Made by a program: the position numbers and the translations under genes. Positions 45,509 through 53,529 of a stretch of DNA of 64,000 nucleotides are shown here, in pieces. The DNA lies in NCBI RefSeq assembly GCF_900230185.1, contig NZ_OCSR01000001.1:2852001-2916000 (forward strand), read 5' to 3'. The notes beneath the pieces are model-generated. The model searched no databases. It saw only the letters and a program-made list of their open reading frames with translations, and was not told the origin of the DNA. Within the stretch, counting starts at the first letter, position 1; each line of letters opens with the position of its first letter. The stretch is from Burkholderia sp. OK233. GTDB taxonomy: Bacteria; Pseudomonadota; Gammaproteobacteria; Burkholderiales; Burkholderiaceae.

Positions 45509-45894
45509 TACAGTGCTTTGGCGAACGTGTTTCTTATGTCCTGTTCGCGCGTCTGCCCCGTCGAGCGCGCAACTTCGCGGCCGCCCTTGAATACAACGAA
45601 TGTCGACTGTTGGCTCACTTTCATTGCTCGTTTCAGGGCAACTTCCTTGTCGTAGTCGGCCACGAAAATGGTGATGTCTTTCATTTCCGGGCTCACTGCA
45701 AGTCGGTCCACGATGGGCTGTTGGACCTTGCAGGTCGGGCACCAGGTCGCATGGAAGTAGACGACGTTTGGCTTCCCGTCGGCGTTCAGCCTGTCGAACT
45801 GGGCCTGGTTGAATGGCTGCTCGCTGGCGAAAGCGGCACTGACGACCAGTAACAAGCTCGACGCCAGCAAATATCGGCGCGTAACTTTCAACAC
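45508..45894 (-). CDS. Periplasmic thioredoxin-like protein
   Basis: 128 residues: a signal peptide (RRYLLASSLLLVVSAAFASE) followed by a thioredoxin fold with the active site WCPTC (Cys52, Cys55) in FHATWCPTCKVQQ and a QQSTFVVFKGG strand, where Ser-Thr replaces the usual cis-Pro neighbour. It is coupled to ccdA and would receive electrons from it. The position next to mer-type genes suggests service to thiol-based metal proteins, which is an inference. Confidence 0.88.
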   Translation of the reverse strand: MLKVTRRYLLASSLLLVVSAAFASEQPFNQAQFDRLNADGKPNVVYFHATWCPTCKVQQPIVDRLAVSPEMKDITIFVADYDKEVALKRAMKVSQQSTFVVFKGGREVARSTGQTREQDIRNTFAKAL

Positions 45895-46085
45895 TACGGT
45901 CTACCCAGAGATAAGCACAGTGTCATTGTTAGACGTCCTCGAGACGAAATGATTGCGCCTCTTGCTTTGCGGGTGTTGGTAAAGCTCGGGTTGTCTGCTG
46001 ACCGCCAGACTCGTCACGCTCGTTAGCCCTGTCCCGGTTGTGTCGGTGGCGGTGTGTGCTACCGACACGTCTGGCGCTAACGCGT

Positions 46086-46487
46086 TCACCGGGTCAGCTC
46101 ATCGCCGTTCATGAGCGCGTCGATGAGAAGGCACGACACCTTGCCTTTCGACGTCGAACAGCGCTGTACCAGTGTCGCTAACGGGGCTTCCAGCATGGAC
46201 AAATCCTGGATGCGCTGGCGCACATCGACGAGCTTGTGTTCTGCGATAGCGCGCGCGGAGTTGCACGCTTGACCATCGTGCAGGGACAGCAGTGCCTCCA
46301 CCTCATCCAGCGAAAAGCCGAGCGACTGCGAACGCTTGATGAAGCGAAGCCTCGTCAGTACGGCTGTCGAGTATCGGCGGATGCCGTCTATTGGGCGGGG
46401 TGGTGCCGGCAGTAACCCGCGACGATGGTAGTACCTCACTGTTTCGACGTTGACCTCTGCCGCTTCAGCCAGCTGTCCGATGGTCAT
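46086..46487 (-). CDS. merR: Mercury-responsive regulator MerR
   Basis: 133 residues from ATG 46487 (a start three codons upstream at 46496 is possible). The winged HTH is MTIGQLAEAAEVNVETVRYY with the wing RRYSTAVLTRLRFIKR. Three cysteines, numbered 78, 113 and 122 from the longer start, have spacings of 35 and 9, identical to Cys82/117/126 of Tn501 MerR, the trigonal Hg(II) site. It diverges from merT with a 19-base-spacer promoter between them, so it should repress and, with mercury, activate that promoter. Confidence 0.9.
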   Translation of the reverse strand: MTIGQLAEAAEVNVETVRYYHRRGLLPAPPRPIDGIRRYSTAVLTRLRFIKRSQSLGFSLDEVEALLSLHDGQACNSARAIAEHKLVDVRQRIQDLSMLEAPLATLVQRCSTSKGKVSCLLIDALMNGDELTR

Positions 46488-46503
46488 TTCCTGCATGGTG
46501 CGC

Positions 46504-46534
46504 TTGACTCCGTACTTAGGTACGCACCTAGACT
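46504..46534 (+). promoter_or_regulatory. MerR-type merT promoter and operator
   Basis: TTGACT (46504-46509), a 19-base spacer CCGTACTTAGGTACGCACC and TAGACT (46529-46534). The overlong spacer and the dyad GTAC-TTAG-GTAC inside it are hallmarks of MerR-controlled promoters, which MerR activates by untwisting the DNA. Confidence 0.88.
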
Positions 46535-46563
46535 AGACCCAACCTGTCCGAAAAGGAAGTGCC

Positions 46564-46914
46564 ATGCGACCTCGCTGGGCCACCGCCGGCTCCCTGCTCG
46601 CCGGAGCCGCTGCGGCATTTGGTGCATCCGCCTGTTGCGCCGGCCCCTTGCTCCTTGTCGTGCTGGGAGTCGGGGGCGCCTGGGGCTCGCGCCTGACCGC
46701 GTTGCAACCGTCCCAACCCCTGTTTGTCGCCATATCCATCGCCTTTTTCGGGGTTGCTTTCCGCAGGCTCTACGCCAAATCCGAAGAATGTGCAGTGGGT
46801 GAAGCTTGCGCGGTGCCTTCGGTGCGACATCGTCAGCGCTTCATTTTCTGGGTCGTGATGCCGGCCGCGCTCGCGCTGATGTCGTTCCCCCTGTATGCGC
46901 CGCTCTTCTATTGA
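46564..46914 (+). CDS. merT: Mercuric transport protein MerT
   Basis: 116 residues with three membrane helices. The first helix carries the vicinal cysteines Cys24-Cys25 (ASACCAGPL) and the cytoplasmic loop a second pair, Cys76 and Cys82 (EECAVGEACA). Together they pass Hg(II) from MerP to the cytoplasm. The gene follows the merR-type promoter and is nine bases ahead of merP. No merA lies downstream in this window, so imported mercury would have no visible reductase. Confidence 0.92.
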   Translation: MRPRWATAGSLLAGAAAAFGASACCAGPLLLVVLGVGGAWGSRLTALQPSQPLFVAISIAFFGVAFRRLYAKSEECAVGEACAVPSVRHRQRFIFWVVMPAALALMSFPLYAPLFY

Positions 46915-46923
46915 GTACCTGCC

Positions 46924-47211
46924 ATGAAAAAACTGATTGCTGTGCTTGTCGCGACGGCGCTGACCGCCTCCACATCACTGGCCGAGGGACTTCGCACGGT
47001 CACCCTTGACGTCACGAACATGGATTGCGCTGCGTGTCCGATTACGGTTCGCAAGGCACTTGAAAAAGTGCCCGGCGTGACCTCGGCAAAGGTCGACTTC
47101 GCAAGCAAAACCGGGGAGGTGGTATTTGACCCGAAAAAGGCTTCAGTCGACGCGTTGACGAACGCCACGACCGATGCTGGCTATCCGTCTCAAATCACGC
47201 AGGTGCAGTGA
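46924..47211 (+). CDS. merP: Periplasmic mercuric-ion-binding protein MerP
   Basis: 95 residues with a signal peptide (KKLIAVLVATALTASTSLAE) and one HMA domain. The metal motif is MDCAACPITVRKAL with Cys35 and Cys38. It would collect Hg(II) in the periplasm and deliver it to MerT. The end of the gene overlaps the next start (TGATG). Confidence 0.93.
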   Translation: MKKLIAVLVATALTASTSLAEGLRTVTLDVTNMDCAACPITVRKALEKVPGVTSAKVDFASKTGEVVFDPKKASVDALTNATTDAGYPSQITQVQ

Positions 47212-47423
47212 TGGCTGCGGTCGTGCTGGATTCGAGCATCACGTGTCCGGCGTGCGGGCACAGGAACGACGAGACGATGCCCACCGACGCCTGTATGTGG
47301 CTATATGAATGCGAGCAATGCAAGACAGTACTCAGGCCGAAACCCGGGGATTGCTGCGTGTACTGCTCATACGGCACCAACAGGTGCCCGCCTATGCAGC
47401 AGTCTGGCCCCTGCTGCGCCTGA
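47211..47423 (+). CDS. GDCCVxCSYG-family small cysteine-rich protein
   Basis: 70 residues with eleven cysteines. The first half is zinc-ribbon-like (SSITCPACGHRNDETMPTDA, YECEQCKTVLRP) and the second has the name-giving GDCCVYCSYG followed by RCPPMQQSGPCC. It is translationally coupled to merP, which fits its common presence in mercury clusters. A cytoplasmic mercury-binding or trafficking role is likely but unproven. Decayed relatives lie at 37162 and 53530. Confidence 0.8.
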   Translation: MAAVVLDSSITCPACGHRNDETMPTDACMWLYECEQCKTVLRPKPGDCCVYCSYGTNRCPPMQQSGPCCA

Positions 47424-47475
47424 CCAGGCTTACGCAATACGCTAGGCGCGACGCTGAGGCGGGTCGACCCGACAG

Positions 47476-48090
47476 TCACAGTTTCCGGAAGCAGCAGTAA
47501 AGAAACTGCTGGCTGGAGGCAGCCGGCGTGTGGTGGTCTTCGAGTGTGCTTGTTACTAATTCGAACTCTGTACCGAATTCGTCGGAGAGCTGCTGAGCGT
47601 CGTATCGCCTTACGTCCAGCCCGCTGCACCGGTTCGGTCCCAGTGGCCCGAATGTCGCAATCACAACGCGGCCATCTGGCCTGAGTGCTCTCGTCAGCAG
47701 GTGGATGTAGGCGTCCCGTTGCGATGGCTCCGTCAGGAAGTGGAATACGGCGCGGTCGTGCCACACGTCGTATCGATGCTCAGGCAGGTCGACCACCGTA
47801 ATATCGGATTCGACCCACGTTACCTGCCCGGAGATAGAACCAAAACGCTTCCTTGTCGAATCGAGAGCGACGGCGGACATATCGAGCACTGTCAGGTCCC
47901 GGTATCCGCGCTGAAGTAAATCATCGACCAGTGTCGACTCTCCTCCCCCCACGTCAATAATCGCGGCGTTCCGGTCCGGCGCGATTTTTTCAATCAGCCT
48001 CAGTGAAGTATCGAGGTGTGACCGATACCAACTGACTTCATCAGGAGCTTTGGACCGGTACACGTCTTCCCAGTGATTTTTGCTGTCCAT
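47476..48090 (-). CDS. Class I SAM-dependent methyltransferase
   Basis: 204 residues from ATG 48090; the frame opens further upstream but the family begins MDSKNHWEDVYRSKAPDEVS. SAM-binding motif I is AAIIDVGGGESTLVDDLL, followed by LTVLDMSAVALD (motif II acidic residue), the DVWHDRAVFHFL segment and LRPDGRVVIATFGP. A C-terminal CCFRKL ends it. Substrate unknown; proteins of this type next to mer genes have been linked with thiopurine- or metalloid-type methylation, but nothing here proves it. Confidence 0.82.
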   Translation of the reverse strand: MDSKNHWEDVYRSKAPDEVSWYRSHLDTSLRLIEKIAPDRNAAIIDVGGGESTLVDDLLQRGYRDLTVLDMSAVALDSTRKRFGSISGQVTWVESDITVVDLPEHRYDVWHDRAVFHFLTEPSQRDAYIHLLTRALRPDGRVVIATFGPLGPNRCSGLDVRRYDAQQLSDEFGTEFELVTSTLEDHHTPAASSQQFLYCCFRKL

Positions 48091-48218
48091 CTCGCATCCT
48101 TGAACGCCGCACCTCGGGCAGTTCCATGATAAGCGAAGCCATGTGGCCACGAAACCGGTGCTGTTAGTCGAATAGCCGCACCTGCCTACGCGAAGCTCGA
48201 TATTTTGGTATAGTCGGT

Positions 48219-48234
48219 CCAGAATCACTTCTGG
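48219..48234. promoter_or_regulatory. Palindrome just upstream of the TetR-type gene
   Basis: CCAGAA-TCAC-TTCTGG is a perfect 6+6 inverted repeat seven bases before the ATG at 48242. It is a good candidate for an autoregulatory operator. Confidence 0.5.
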
Positions 48235-48241
48235 ATGTGAC

Positions 48242-48814
48242 ATGGCAAGGCCACTCGAGTTTGACCGAAACCACGCGCTTACATGTGCGGTCGACGCGTT
48301 CTGGCGAGACGGATACGCGTCCCTGTCTGCAAACGACCTGGCGGCACACATGGGCGTGGCCAAGTCGTCCATGTACAACACCTTCGGGTCGAAGCGGGAC
48401 GTTCTGATTCAGGCAGTTACCAATTACGCAAGCACGCGAACTGCCGCTGTGCGTGCCACGCTTGGCGCTGGAAGCACAGGCGCAAAACTGCGCGCGATGC
48501 TGTTTGACGTCGCTAGCCACAATGACGGCGGACGGGGTTGTCTGCTGGTCAACACGGCAGTCGAACTGGGGCCGCACGACGAAGGTGTGAGGCAACTCGT
48601 CAAAGCGGGCTTCGAGGGCATGATGGGCAGCTTCGAGGAGGTTATCCGGTCCGGCCAGGCACGGGGAGACATCGATTCGAAAGTCGACGCCGCGAAGCAG
48701 GCCATGACGCTAGTTGCGGGCATCGCCGGTTTACGCGTAATGGCGAAGAGCGGCTTCACCAAAAAGCAGCTTGTACCCTTCGTGGAGACTTTGCTCGTTG
48801 GGCTGTTGCTCTAA
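48242..48814 (+). CDS. TetR/AcrR-family regulator
   Basis: 190 residues. The N-terminal HTH is NDLAAHMGVAKSSMYNTFGS followed by KRDVLIQAVTNY. The C-terminal ligand domain has the segment GRGCLLVNTAVELGPHD typical of the AcrR-type regulators with a conserved cysteine (GCLL). It precedes the AhpD-like gene by 73 bases on the same strand and probably controls it. A perfect palindrome lies just upstream of the start. Confidence 0.85.
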   Translation: MARPLEFDRNHALTCAVDAFWRDGYASLSANDLAAHMGVAKSSMYNTFGSKRDVLIQAVTNYASTRTAAVRATLGAGSTGAKLRAMLFDVASHNDGGRGCLLVNTAVELGPHDEGVRQLVKAGFEGMMGSFEEVIRSGQARGDIDSKVDAAKQAMTLVAGIAGLRVMAKSGFTKKQLVPFVETLLVGLLL

Positions 48815-48887
48815 TTTTTTTCTCCGTTTTGGACCGAGCGGCTCAAAATATGGGGCTCGAGACCAATCCCTCGCATAAGGAGTTCAC

Positions 48888-49463
48888 ATGAACGCTACTG
48901 CAAAGCTTTCTTTTCGGCACCTTACCGTAGACACAGCCGATGCCCGCGCACGGGAAGTCCTGGAGACGGCACGCAAGGCAACTGGTGGCATCCCGAACAT
49001 GTATGCGGGCATGGCCAACATGCCTGCATTGCTCGACACATATCTGCACGGCTATCAGCTCTTCCGGAAGGAGTCGACGCTCACATCCGCAGAGCAGGAA
49101 CTGGTTTTTCTTGTCATCTCGCGCGTGAATGGGTGCACCTATTGTGTTGCCGCGCATAGCTGGATTGCTGACAAGGTATCGAAAACCCCGGAGCAGGCCA
49201 TCCAGGCCGTGCGCGACGACGAAATGATTGAGGACCCAAAGCTTCGTGCGCTCGCCGAATTCACACGGACGATGGTGATATCCCGTGGAAATCCGATACA
49301 AGCCCAGTTGGAGGCATTCGTGAGCGCAGGTTATACAGAGAAGAACGTGTTGGAAATCATTCTGGCCCTAGCCGTCAAAACCATCAGCAACTATTCGAAT
49401 CACCTGCTCCATACTCAGGTTGATGCGAAGTTCGCGAGTACGGCCTGGGCGCCGAAGGAATAG
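48888..49463 (+). CDS. Carboxymuconolactone decarboxylase/AhpD-like protein
   Basis: 191 residues with a strong AAGGAGTTCAC site before ATG 48888. The AhpD-type active site is CTYCVAAH (Cys83, Cys86, His90), preceded by the helix EQELVFLVISRVNG. AhpD-like proteins are helical thiol peroxidase/disulfide-reductase-type proteins. The family is large and includes decarboxylases, but the CxxC-x3-H motif favours a redox role. It is linked to the TetR gene upstream. Confidence 0.85.
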   Translation: MNATAKLSFRHLTVDTADARAREVLETARKATGGIPNMYAGMANMPALLDTYLHGYQLFRKESTLTSAEQELVFLVISRVNGCTYCVAAHSWIADKVSKTPEQAIQAVRDDEMIEDPKLRALAEFTRTMVISRGNPIQAQLEAFVSAGYTEKNVLEIILALAVKTISNYSNHLLHTQVDAKFASTAWAPKE

Positions 49464-49588
49464 CTCAAGGCCCGCCTGGTCGCCGGCCGATGAGCAGAAG
49501 CGTCTTTGAGGTGCAGCGAGAAGGGAACGCTCGAACGCGTAATTTTCTTGAGGACGCTTCGTTTGCCGTCGTGCGGGGCATCCGGGCG

Positions 49589-50242
49589 TCAGCGCTGCAC
49601 CACCCAATTCAAAAGTCGATGACCATACCGGCCGCTCAACGACAGATAAAGCGCGGCGACGCCAAGGTTCCAGAGCAATATCATCGCCGTTGCGTCGAGC
49701 GGGTGGAGAATTGACAGCGCGACCGCAGTCATGGCGGCAACTGCGAGACTACCTACCATCGTGACCGGACCGGGTGACAGTCGAGCGACGTGGCGCAGCA
49801 AAATCAGCATCACGAGCGATAGGGGCATACCGACCAATACCAGGGTCGCAAAGCATCTGGCTGTTTCGCCAAGTGACATGCCTTCTGGTCCAATCGTGAC
49901 CCAATTGGTCAGGCAACCATAGCCCATCGTTGCTACCCAAACGAGGGACGCCGGTGCCGGCAACAGAAGCCAACGGCGCGACATACCAGGTACGCTGGCA
50001 AGGAAGGCACCCATGGCGGCCAGAATACCTGTTGCCGTTGCCGCAGCTACGCTGATGACAAATGGGGGCTGATGCAGTTTGATTGCCAGGTCGGCACGCA
50101 CCCCATGGGCAATACCAACGAAGAACATCACAGTTGCGGCAAGCAACAACCAGCATGCAGCTCTTGCCACTGGGGACCGCAGTCGCCGGACCGGTGTTGC
50201 GTCCGCGACCAGCACGTCAATCAGGTCGGAGGTTCGGGTCAT
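49589..50242 (-). CDS. NrsF-type (DUF1109) anti-sigma factor
   Basis: 217 residues with six membrane helices and short loops (WLLLAATVMFFVGIAHGV, AAMGAFLASVPGMSR, MGYGCLTNWVTIGPEGM). Two cysteines lie close to membrane faces (Cys in GYGCL and in ARCFA), the type of residue thought to sense metal or oxidative stress in NrsF. The ATG at 50242 overlaps the stop of the sigma-factor gene by four bases. It would hold the sigma factor at the membrane until stress occurs. Confidence 0.88.
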   Translation of the reverse strand: MTRTSDLIDVLVADATPVRRLRSPVARAACWLLLAATVMFFVGIAHGVRADLAIKLHQPPFVISVAAATATGILAAMGAFLASVPGMSRRWLLLPAPASLVWVATMGYGCLTNWVTIGPEGMSLGETARCFATLVLVGMPLSLVMLILLRHVARLSPGPVTMVGSLAVAAMTAVALSILHPLDATAMILLWNLGVAALYLSLSGRYGHRLLNWVVQR

Positions 50243-50898
50243 GATTTGCTACCTCGCTGCTGGAACATTTCCCGTAATCGTTTCATTGCCCGGTGAGTGG
50301 CTACTTTCAACGCCGCAACCGACATTCCACTTACGGCGGCCGCCTCCTGCAACGACATTTCTTCCAGTTTGAGCATTCGCATCGCGTCGCGCTGTCCGAC
50401 AGACAATTGCTCGATAGCTTCCCTTACCAGACGGGCATTCACGGCCTCCTCCTGTAAGTTCGCTTCATCAGCAGCAAAGGTTTCCAGCTCCATTTCCCCT
50501 GAAGTTTCGTGTGCGCCTACGCGTCCACACCGGCGCAGGCTGTCGACGATGCGTCTGTTTGCGATAGCGACCAGCCACGGCCCGAAAGGACGGGACGGGT
50601 CATACGTGTGACGCACTGAGTGCACGGTTAGCAGCACATCCTGAACCGTGTCCTCAATGTCGTCGGCATTCCGGATGTGCCGCGCAGCGAGCGCACGAAG
50701 ATAGGGGGTTATGTCTCGGAGCAGCCGACGATAGGCTTCCTGGTCGCCGGTTTGCGCGCTGGCCATGGCGATGGACCAGTCCAGTTTGCCGTCAGCACGG
50801 CTGACCAGCGGCTCAGCCTGGCGGGCCGACGTGAACGACTCCGGGTTGCCTGTCTCGGAACCTGGAACGGGATGGGGTAGGTGTGGATGCCGGAGCAT
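50239..50898 (-). CDS. ECF RNA polymerase sigma factor (SigF type)
   Basis: 219 residues from ATG 50898 (an inner start near 50769, at MASAQTGDQEAYRRL, is possible). Region 2 is LAARHIRNADDIEDTVQDVL and LLTVHSVRHTYDPSRPFGPW, region 4 is EQLSVGQRDAMRMLKLEEMS then AAAVSGMSVAALKVATHRAM. The downstream DUF1109 anti-sigma gene overlaps by four bases. A matching GTAACC-N16-CGAA promoter precedes the divergent bufferin-type operon. Confidence 0.88.
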   Translation of the reverse strand: MLRHPHLPHPVPGSETGNPESFTSARQAEPLVSRADGKLDWSIAMASAQTGDQEAYRRLLRDITPYLRALAARHIRNADDIEDTVQDVLLTVHSVRHTYDPSRPFGPWLVAIANRRIVDSLRRCGRVGAHETSGEMELETFAADEANLQEEAVNARLVREAIEQLSVGQRDAMRMLKLEEMSLQEAAAVSGMSVAALKVATHRAMKRLREMFQQRGSKS

Positions 50899-50955
50899 GC
50901 GGCGATTTTGAGGCGCGGACGACAGGTTGTCACGCAGAAAAAGTTTGTATTGTCT

Positions 50956-50981
50956 GTAACCTTTTGCCGCGACCGGCCGAA
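50956..50981 (+). promoter_or_regulatory. SigF-type ECF promoter for the bufferin-type operon
   Basis: GTAACC (50956-50961), 16 bases and CGAA (50978-50981). This matches the motif I recall for Caulobacter SigF regulons (GTAACC-N16-CGAA). It lies 50 bases before the precursor start at 51032. Confidence 0.75.
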
Positions 50982-51031
50982 CCTTCCCACACGGCCAGAA
51001 TGCACGGCCGCAACCCTCAGGAGGAAGCGTG

Positions 51032-51352
51032 ATGAACAAACATTTGATGACCGCCTCGACGTTTTCGTCGGCAATCGGCCTTGCACTCGCCATGCAGGCA
51101 GTACCCGTTCAGGCCCAGGCCATGAAGGACATGAGCGGAATGCCGCAGGTTGTGAAGGACAACATGGCAAGGATGCAAGCGAACAAACTGGAAAAGTGCT
51201 ACGGCATCAATGCCGTATCGAAAAACGACTGCGCTGAAGGGGCCCATTCCTGCGCCGGACAATCTACGCAGGCACGCGACCCCAAGTCATTCGTTCTGCT
51301 GCCCGCCGGCGATTGCAGCAAAATCCAGGGCGGCAAGCTGAAGCCGGCTTGA
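51032..51352 (+). CDS. bufA: DUF2282 protein, bufferin-type peptide precursor (BufA)
   Basis: 106 residues from ATG 51032 with CAGGAGGAAGCGTG upstream. The signal peptide (NKHLMTASTFSSAIGLALAM, cleavage near VQAQA) makes it an exported protein. Four cysteines are at 56 (EKCYGIN), 67 (KNDCAEGA), 74 (HSCAGQST) and 95 (PAGDCSKIQGG), the DUF2282 arrangement. In known bufferins, cysteines of such precursors are changed by a DUF692 oxidase to bind copper. This copy has EKCYG where others have EGKCG, so the modified residue must be found by experiment. Confidence 0.85.
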   Translation: MNKHLMTASTFSSAIGLALAMQAVPVQAQAMKDMSGMPQVVKDNMARMQANKLEKCYGINAVSKNDCAEGAHSCAGQSTQARDPKSFVLLPAGDCSKIQGGKLKPA

Positions 51353-51362
51353 GCGAAGGGGA

Positions 51363-52259
51363 ATGGTCATGGATGCCGCTTCTGAAGCCTCGCAATATGC
51401 GCATGGTGTGATTCCGGCGTGCGCTGGGGTCGGGCTGCGCTTTCGCCACCATCACGAGGTCGTCGAAGGGCATCCGCCCGCCGCCTGGTTCGAGGTTCAT
51501 ACCGAGAATTACATGGGAGGCGGGAGCGCGCCAGCTTACCTGGACGCCATCCGCCGGGATTACCCAATCTCGCTTCACGGGGTGGGCCTTTCGTTGGGGA
51601 GCGCCGAAGGGATGGATGTCCGGCATCTGGAGCGTGTGCGCGGCGTCATTGAGCGTGTTGAGCCCGGGCTGGTTTCCGAACACCTGTCCTGGAGCGTCAG
51701 TGGCGGCAACTACCTCGCCGACCTGCTGCCACTGCCGATGACGGAAGAAGCGTTGAGCATGGTCTGCACGCATGTCGACCAGCTCCAGACTTACCTGCAG
51801 CGGCGGATTTCATTGGAAAACCCGTCCACCTATCTGCGTTTTCACCACTCAACCATCCCGGAATGGGAATTTCTTGCAGAGGTCGCGCGGCGTACGGGGT
51901 GCGGCATCCTCTGTGACGTCAACAATATCTATGTCAGTGCCAGCAATCACGACTGGAATTCATTGACCTATCTTGATGCTCTGCCGGCGGAGTCGGTTAC
52001 CGAGGTTCACCTTGCTGGGCACAGCGTGCGTCAGCTTGACCACGGTCAGATTCTTCGCATTGACGACCACGGCTCGCGCGTCGCGCCTCCCGTGTGGGAC
52101 CTGTTTGAGCAGGCTCTTATGCGGTTTGGACCGGTTCCCACGCTAATTGAATGGGACACTGACGTGCCGACGCTTGAGATTCTGTTGGGAGAAGCCGCGA
52201 TTGCAGATTCCGCTATTGAGAGGCTGCGAAATGACAACCTGTGCACCAACGTTGCTTGA
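51363..52259 (+). CDS. bufB: DUF692 multinuclear iron oxidase (MNIO, BufB)
   Basis: 298 residues with TIM-barrel motifs of the MNIO family: WFEVHTENYMGGG, ISLHGVGLSLG, SEHLSWSV, SLENPSTYLRF, LCDVNNIYVSA, EVHLAGHSVRQ and LIEWDTDVPT. The His, Glu, Asp and Asn residues of these motifs are the expected iron ligands. It would modify cysteines of the precursor encoded 10 bases upstream. Its end overlaps the next gene by 29 bases. Confidence 0.92.
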   Translation: MVMDAASEASQYAHGVIPACAGVGLRFRHHHEVVEGHPPAAWFEVHTENYMGGGSAPAYLDAIRRDYPISLHGVGLSLGSAEGMDVRHLERVRGVIERVEPGLVSEHLSWSVSGGNYLADLLPLPMTEEALSMVCTHVDQLQTYLQRRISLENPSTYLRFHHSTIPEWEFLAEVARRTGCGILCDVNNIYVSASNHDWNSLTYLDALPAESVTEVHLAGHSVRQLDHGQILRIDDHGSRVAPPVWDLFEQALMRFGPVPTLIEWDTDVPTLEILLGEAAIADSAIERLRNDNLCTNVA

Positions 52260-53046
52260 GTTGCAATGGGCGGTCCGCCGGGATTTGCTTGGGCTTGCCG
52301 ATGGCGACGCATCCGGGTATGTGGTACCCGACGGCCTGGCTCCGCAGGCACGGCTCGCCATTTATAGAAATACGGCGAACAGCACGCTGCTTGCGGCATT
52401 GCGGCTTACCTATCCGGCGGTGCAGGCTCTGGTCGGGTCTGAATTTTTTGAGGGCGCAGCCCGACTGTTCATTGAGCAATGCCCACCGTCGAGCGCACTG
52501 CTAGACAGCTACGGCGAATCGTTTCCGGAATTTCTGGCACAAATGCCGGAAGCGGCGTCTCTTGCCTATCTGCCAGATACGGCGCGACTTGAATGGGCCG
52601 TGAATGAGGTGCTGCATGCACGAGACGCGAAGCCACTTGACCTGCAACGCCTTGAGCAACTGGATGAAGCCGACATGCAAGCCGTACGGTTTTTGTCGAG
52701 CCCTGCAGCGCGAGTGCTTGAGTCGTCCTTTCCGGTCGATGCCATCTGGCACGCGGTGTTGTCCCGGGACGATTGCGCATTGGCAGCCATCAATCTGGCC
52801 GCTGACCCAGTCTGGTTGTATGTCCACCGAGGGCCTTCGGGCGTCGGGGTGAACCGGATGGCAGAAGGACAATGCCGGTTCACGGCTGCCTTGCTTGCCG
52901 GGCGCGCCTTGCATGATGCCCTTGTCGACGTGCCGGACGCAGAGACATCTGTCTGGCTCGCACACCTTCTTGCATCGGGATGCTTTGCCGACATCTGCCT
53001 GTCAAATGAGGCGTCCAGCCAAACAATTGGGAGGCAAGTCACATGA
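52231..53046 (+). CDS. bufC: DUF2063 protein (BufC partner of the oxidase)
   Basis: 271 residues from ATG 52231. The DUF2063 N-terminal domain is APTLLELQWAVRRDLLG then GLAPQARLAIYRNTANSTLL and ALRLTYPAVQALVGSEFFEG, the region that in such proteins contacts the oxidase and guides the precursor. A second, less conserved domain follows. The start lies inside bufB and the stop overlaps the DoxX gene start, so the three genes are tightly coupled. Confidence 0.88.
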   Translation: MTTCAPTLLELQWAVRRDLLGLADGDASGYVVPDGLAPQARLAIYRNTANSTLLAALRLTYPAVQALVGSEFFEGAARLFIEQCPPSSALLDSYGESFPEFLAQMPEAASLAYLPDTARLEWAVNEVLHARDAKPLDLQRLEQLDEADMQAVRFLSSPAARVLESSFPVDAIWHAVLSRDDCALAAINLAADPVWLYVHRGPSGVGVNRMAEGQCRFTAALLAGRALHDALVDVPDAETSVWLAHLLASGCFADICLSNEASSQTIGRQVT

Positions 53047-53525
53047 TGCCGGAATCTCAATCCGCTCATCGTCGGTCGAAACTGACTGACCGCATCCTGC
53101 GTGCCGTCGGGTGGCTGGAGCGAGTGCCGCACACGGTTCTTGCGCTTCCACTGAGGCTCGCTGTTGCAACGGTCTTCTGGAACTCGGCGATGGCCAAGCT
53201 GGCCGACTGGAATGCGGCGCTCGAACTGTTCAGGGAAGACTATCGACTGCCGTTGCTTGCTCCCGAGGTCGCCGCCTACATGGCGGTGTCAATCGAACTG
53301 ACTACACCTGTTCTACTTGTGCTCGGCCTGGCGACACGACCTGTGGCGTTGCTTCTGCTCGGCATGACGACTGTAATCGAGGTGTTCGTGTATCCGCAGG
53401 CATGGCCTACGCACATTCAGTGGGCTGCGATGCTGCTGGTCCTGCTGTGCCGTGGCGCTGGCAACTGGTCATTGGACTACCTGTTATATAGACGCTTTAA
53501 TAGCCGCCCTGCATCAAGGACATAA
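53043..53525 (+). CDS. DoxX-family membrane protein (BufD-type)
   Basis: 160 residues with four membrane helices. DoxX features are VFWNSAMAKLADWNAALELF, the EVAAYMAVSIELTTPVLLVL helix with its glutamate, and WPTHIQWAAMLLVLLCRGAG. It overlaps bufC by four bases (ATGA). DoxX proteins frequently close bufferin-type operons; a role in quinone-linked oxidation or export is supposed but not shown. Confidence 0.85.
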   Translation: MMPESQSAHRRSKLTDRILRAVGWLERVPHTVLALPLRLAVATVFWNSAMAKLADWNAALELFREDYRLPLLAPEVAAYMAVSIELTTPVLLVLGLATRPVALLLLGMTTVIEVFVYPQAWPTHIQWAAMLLVLLCRGAGNWSLDYLLYRRFNSRPASRT

Positions 53526-53529
53526 CGTG

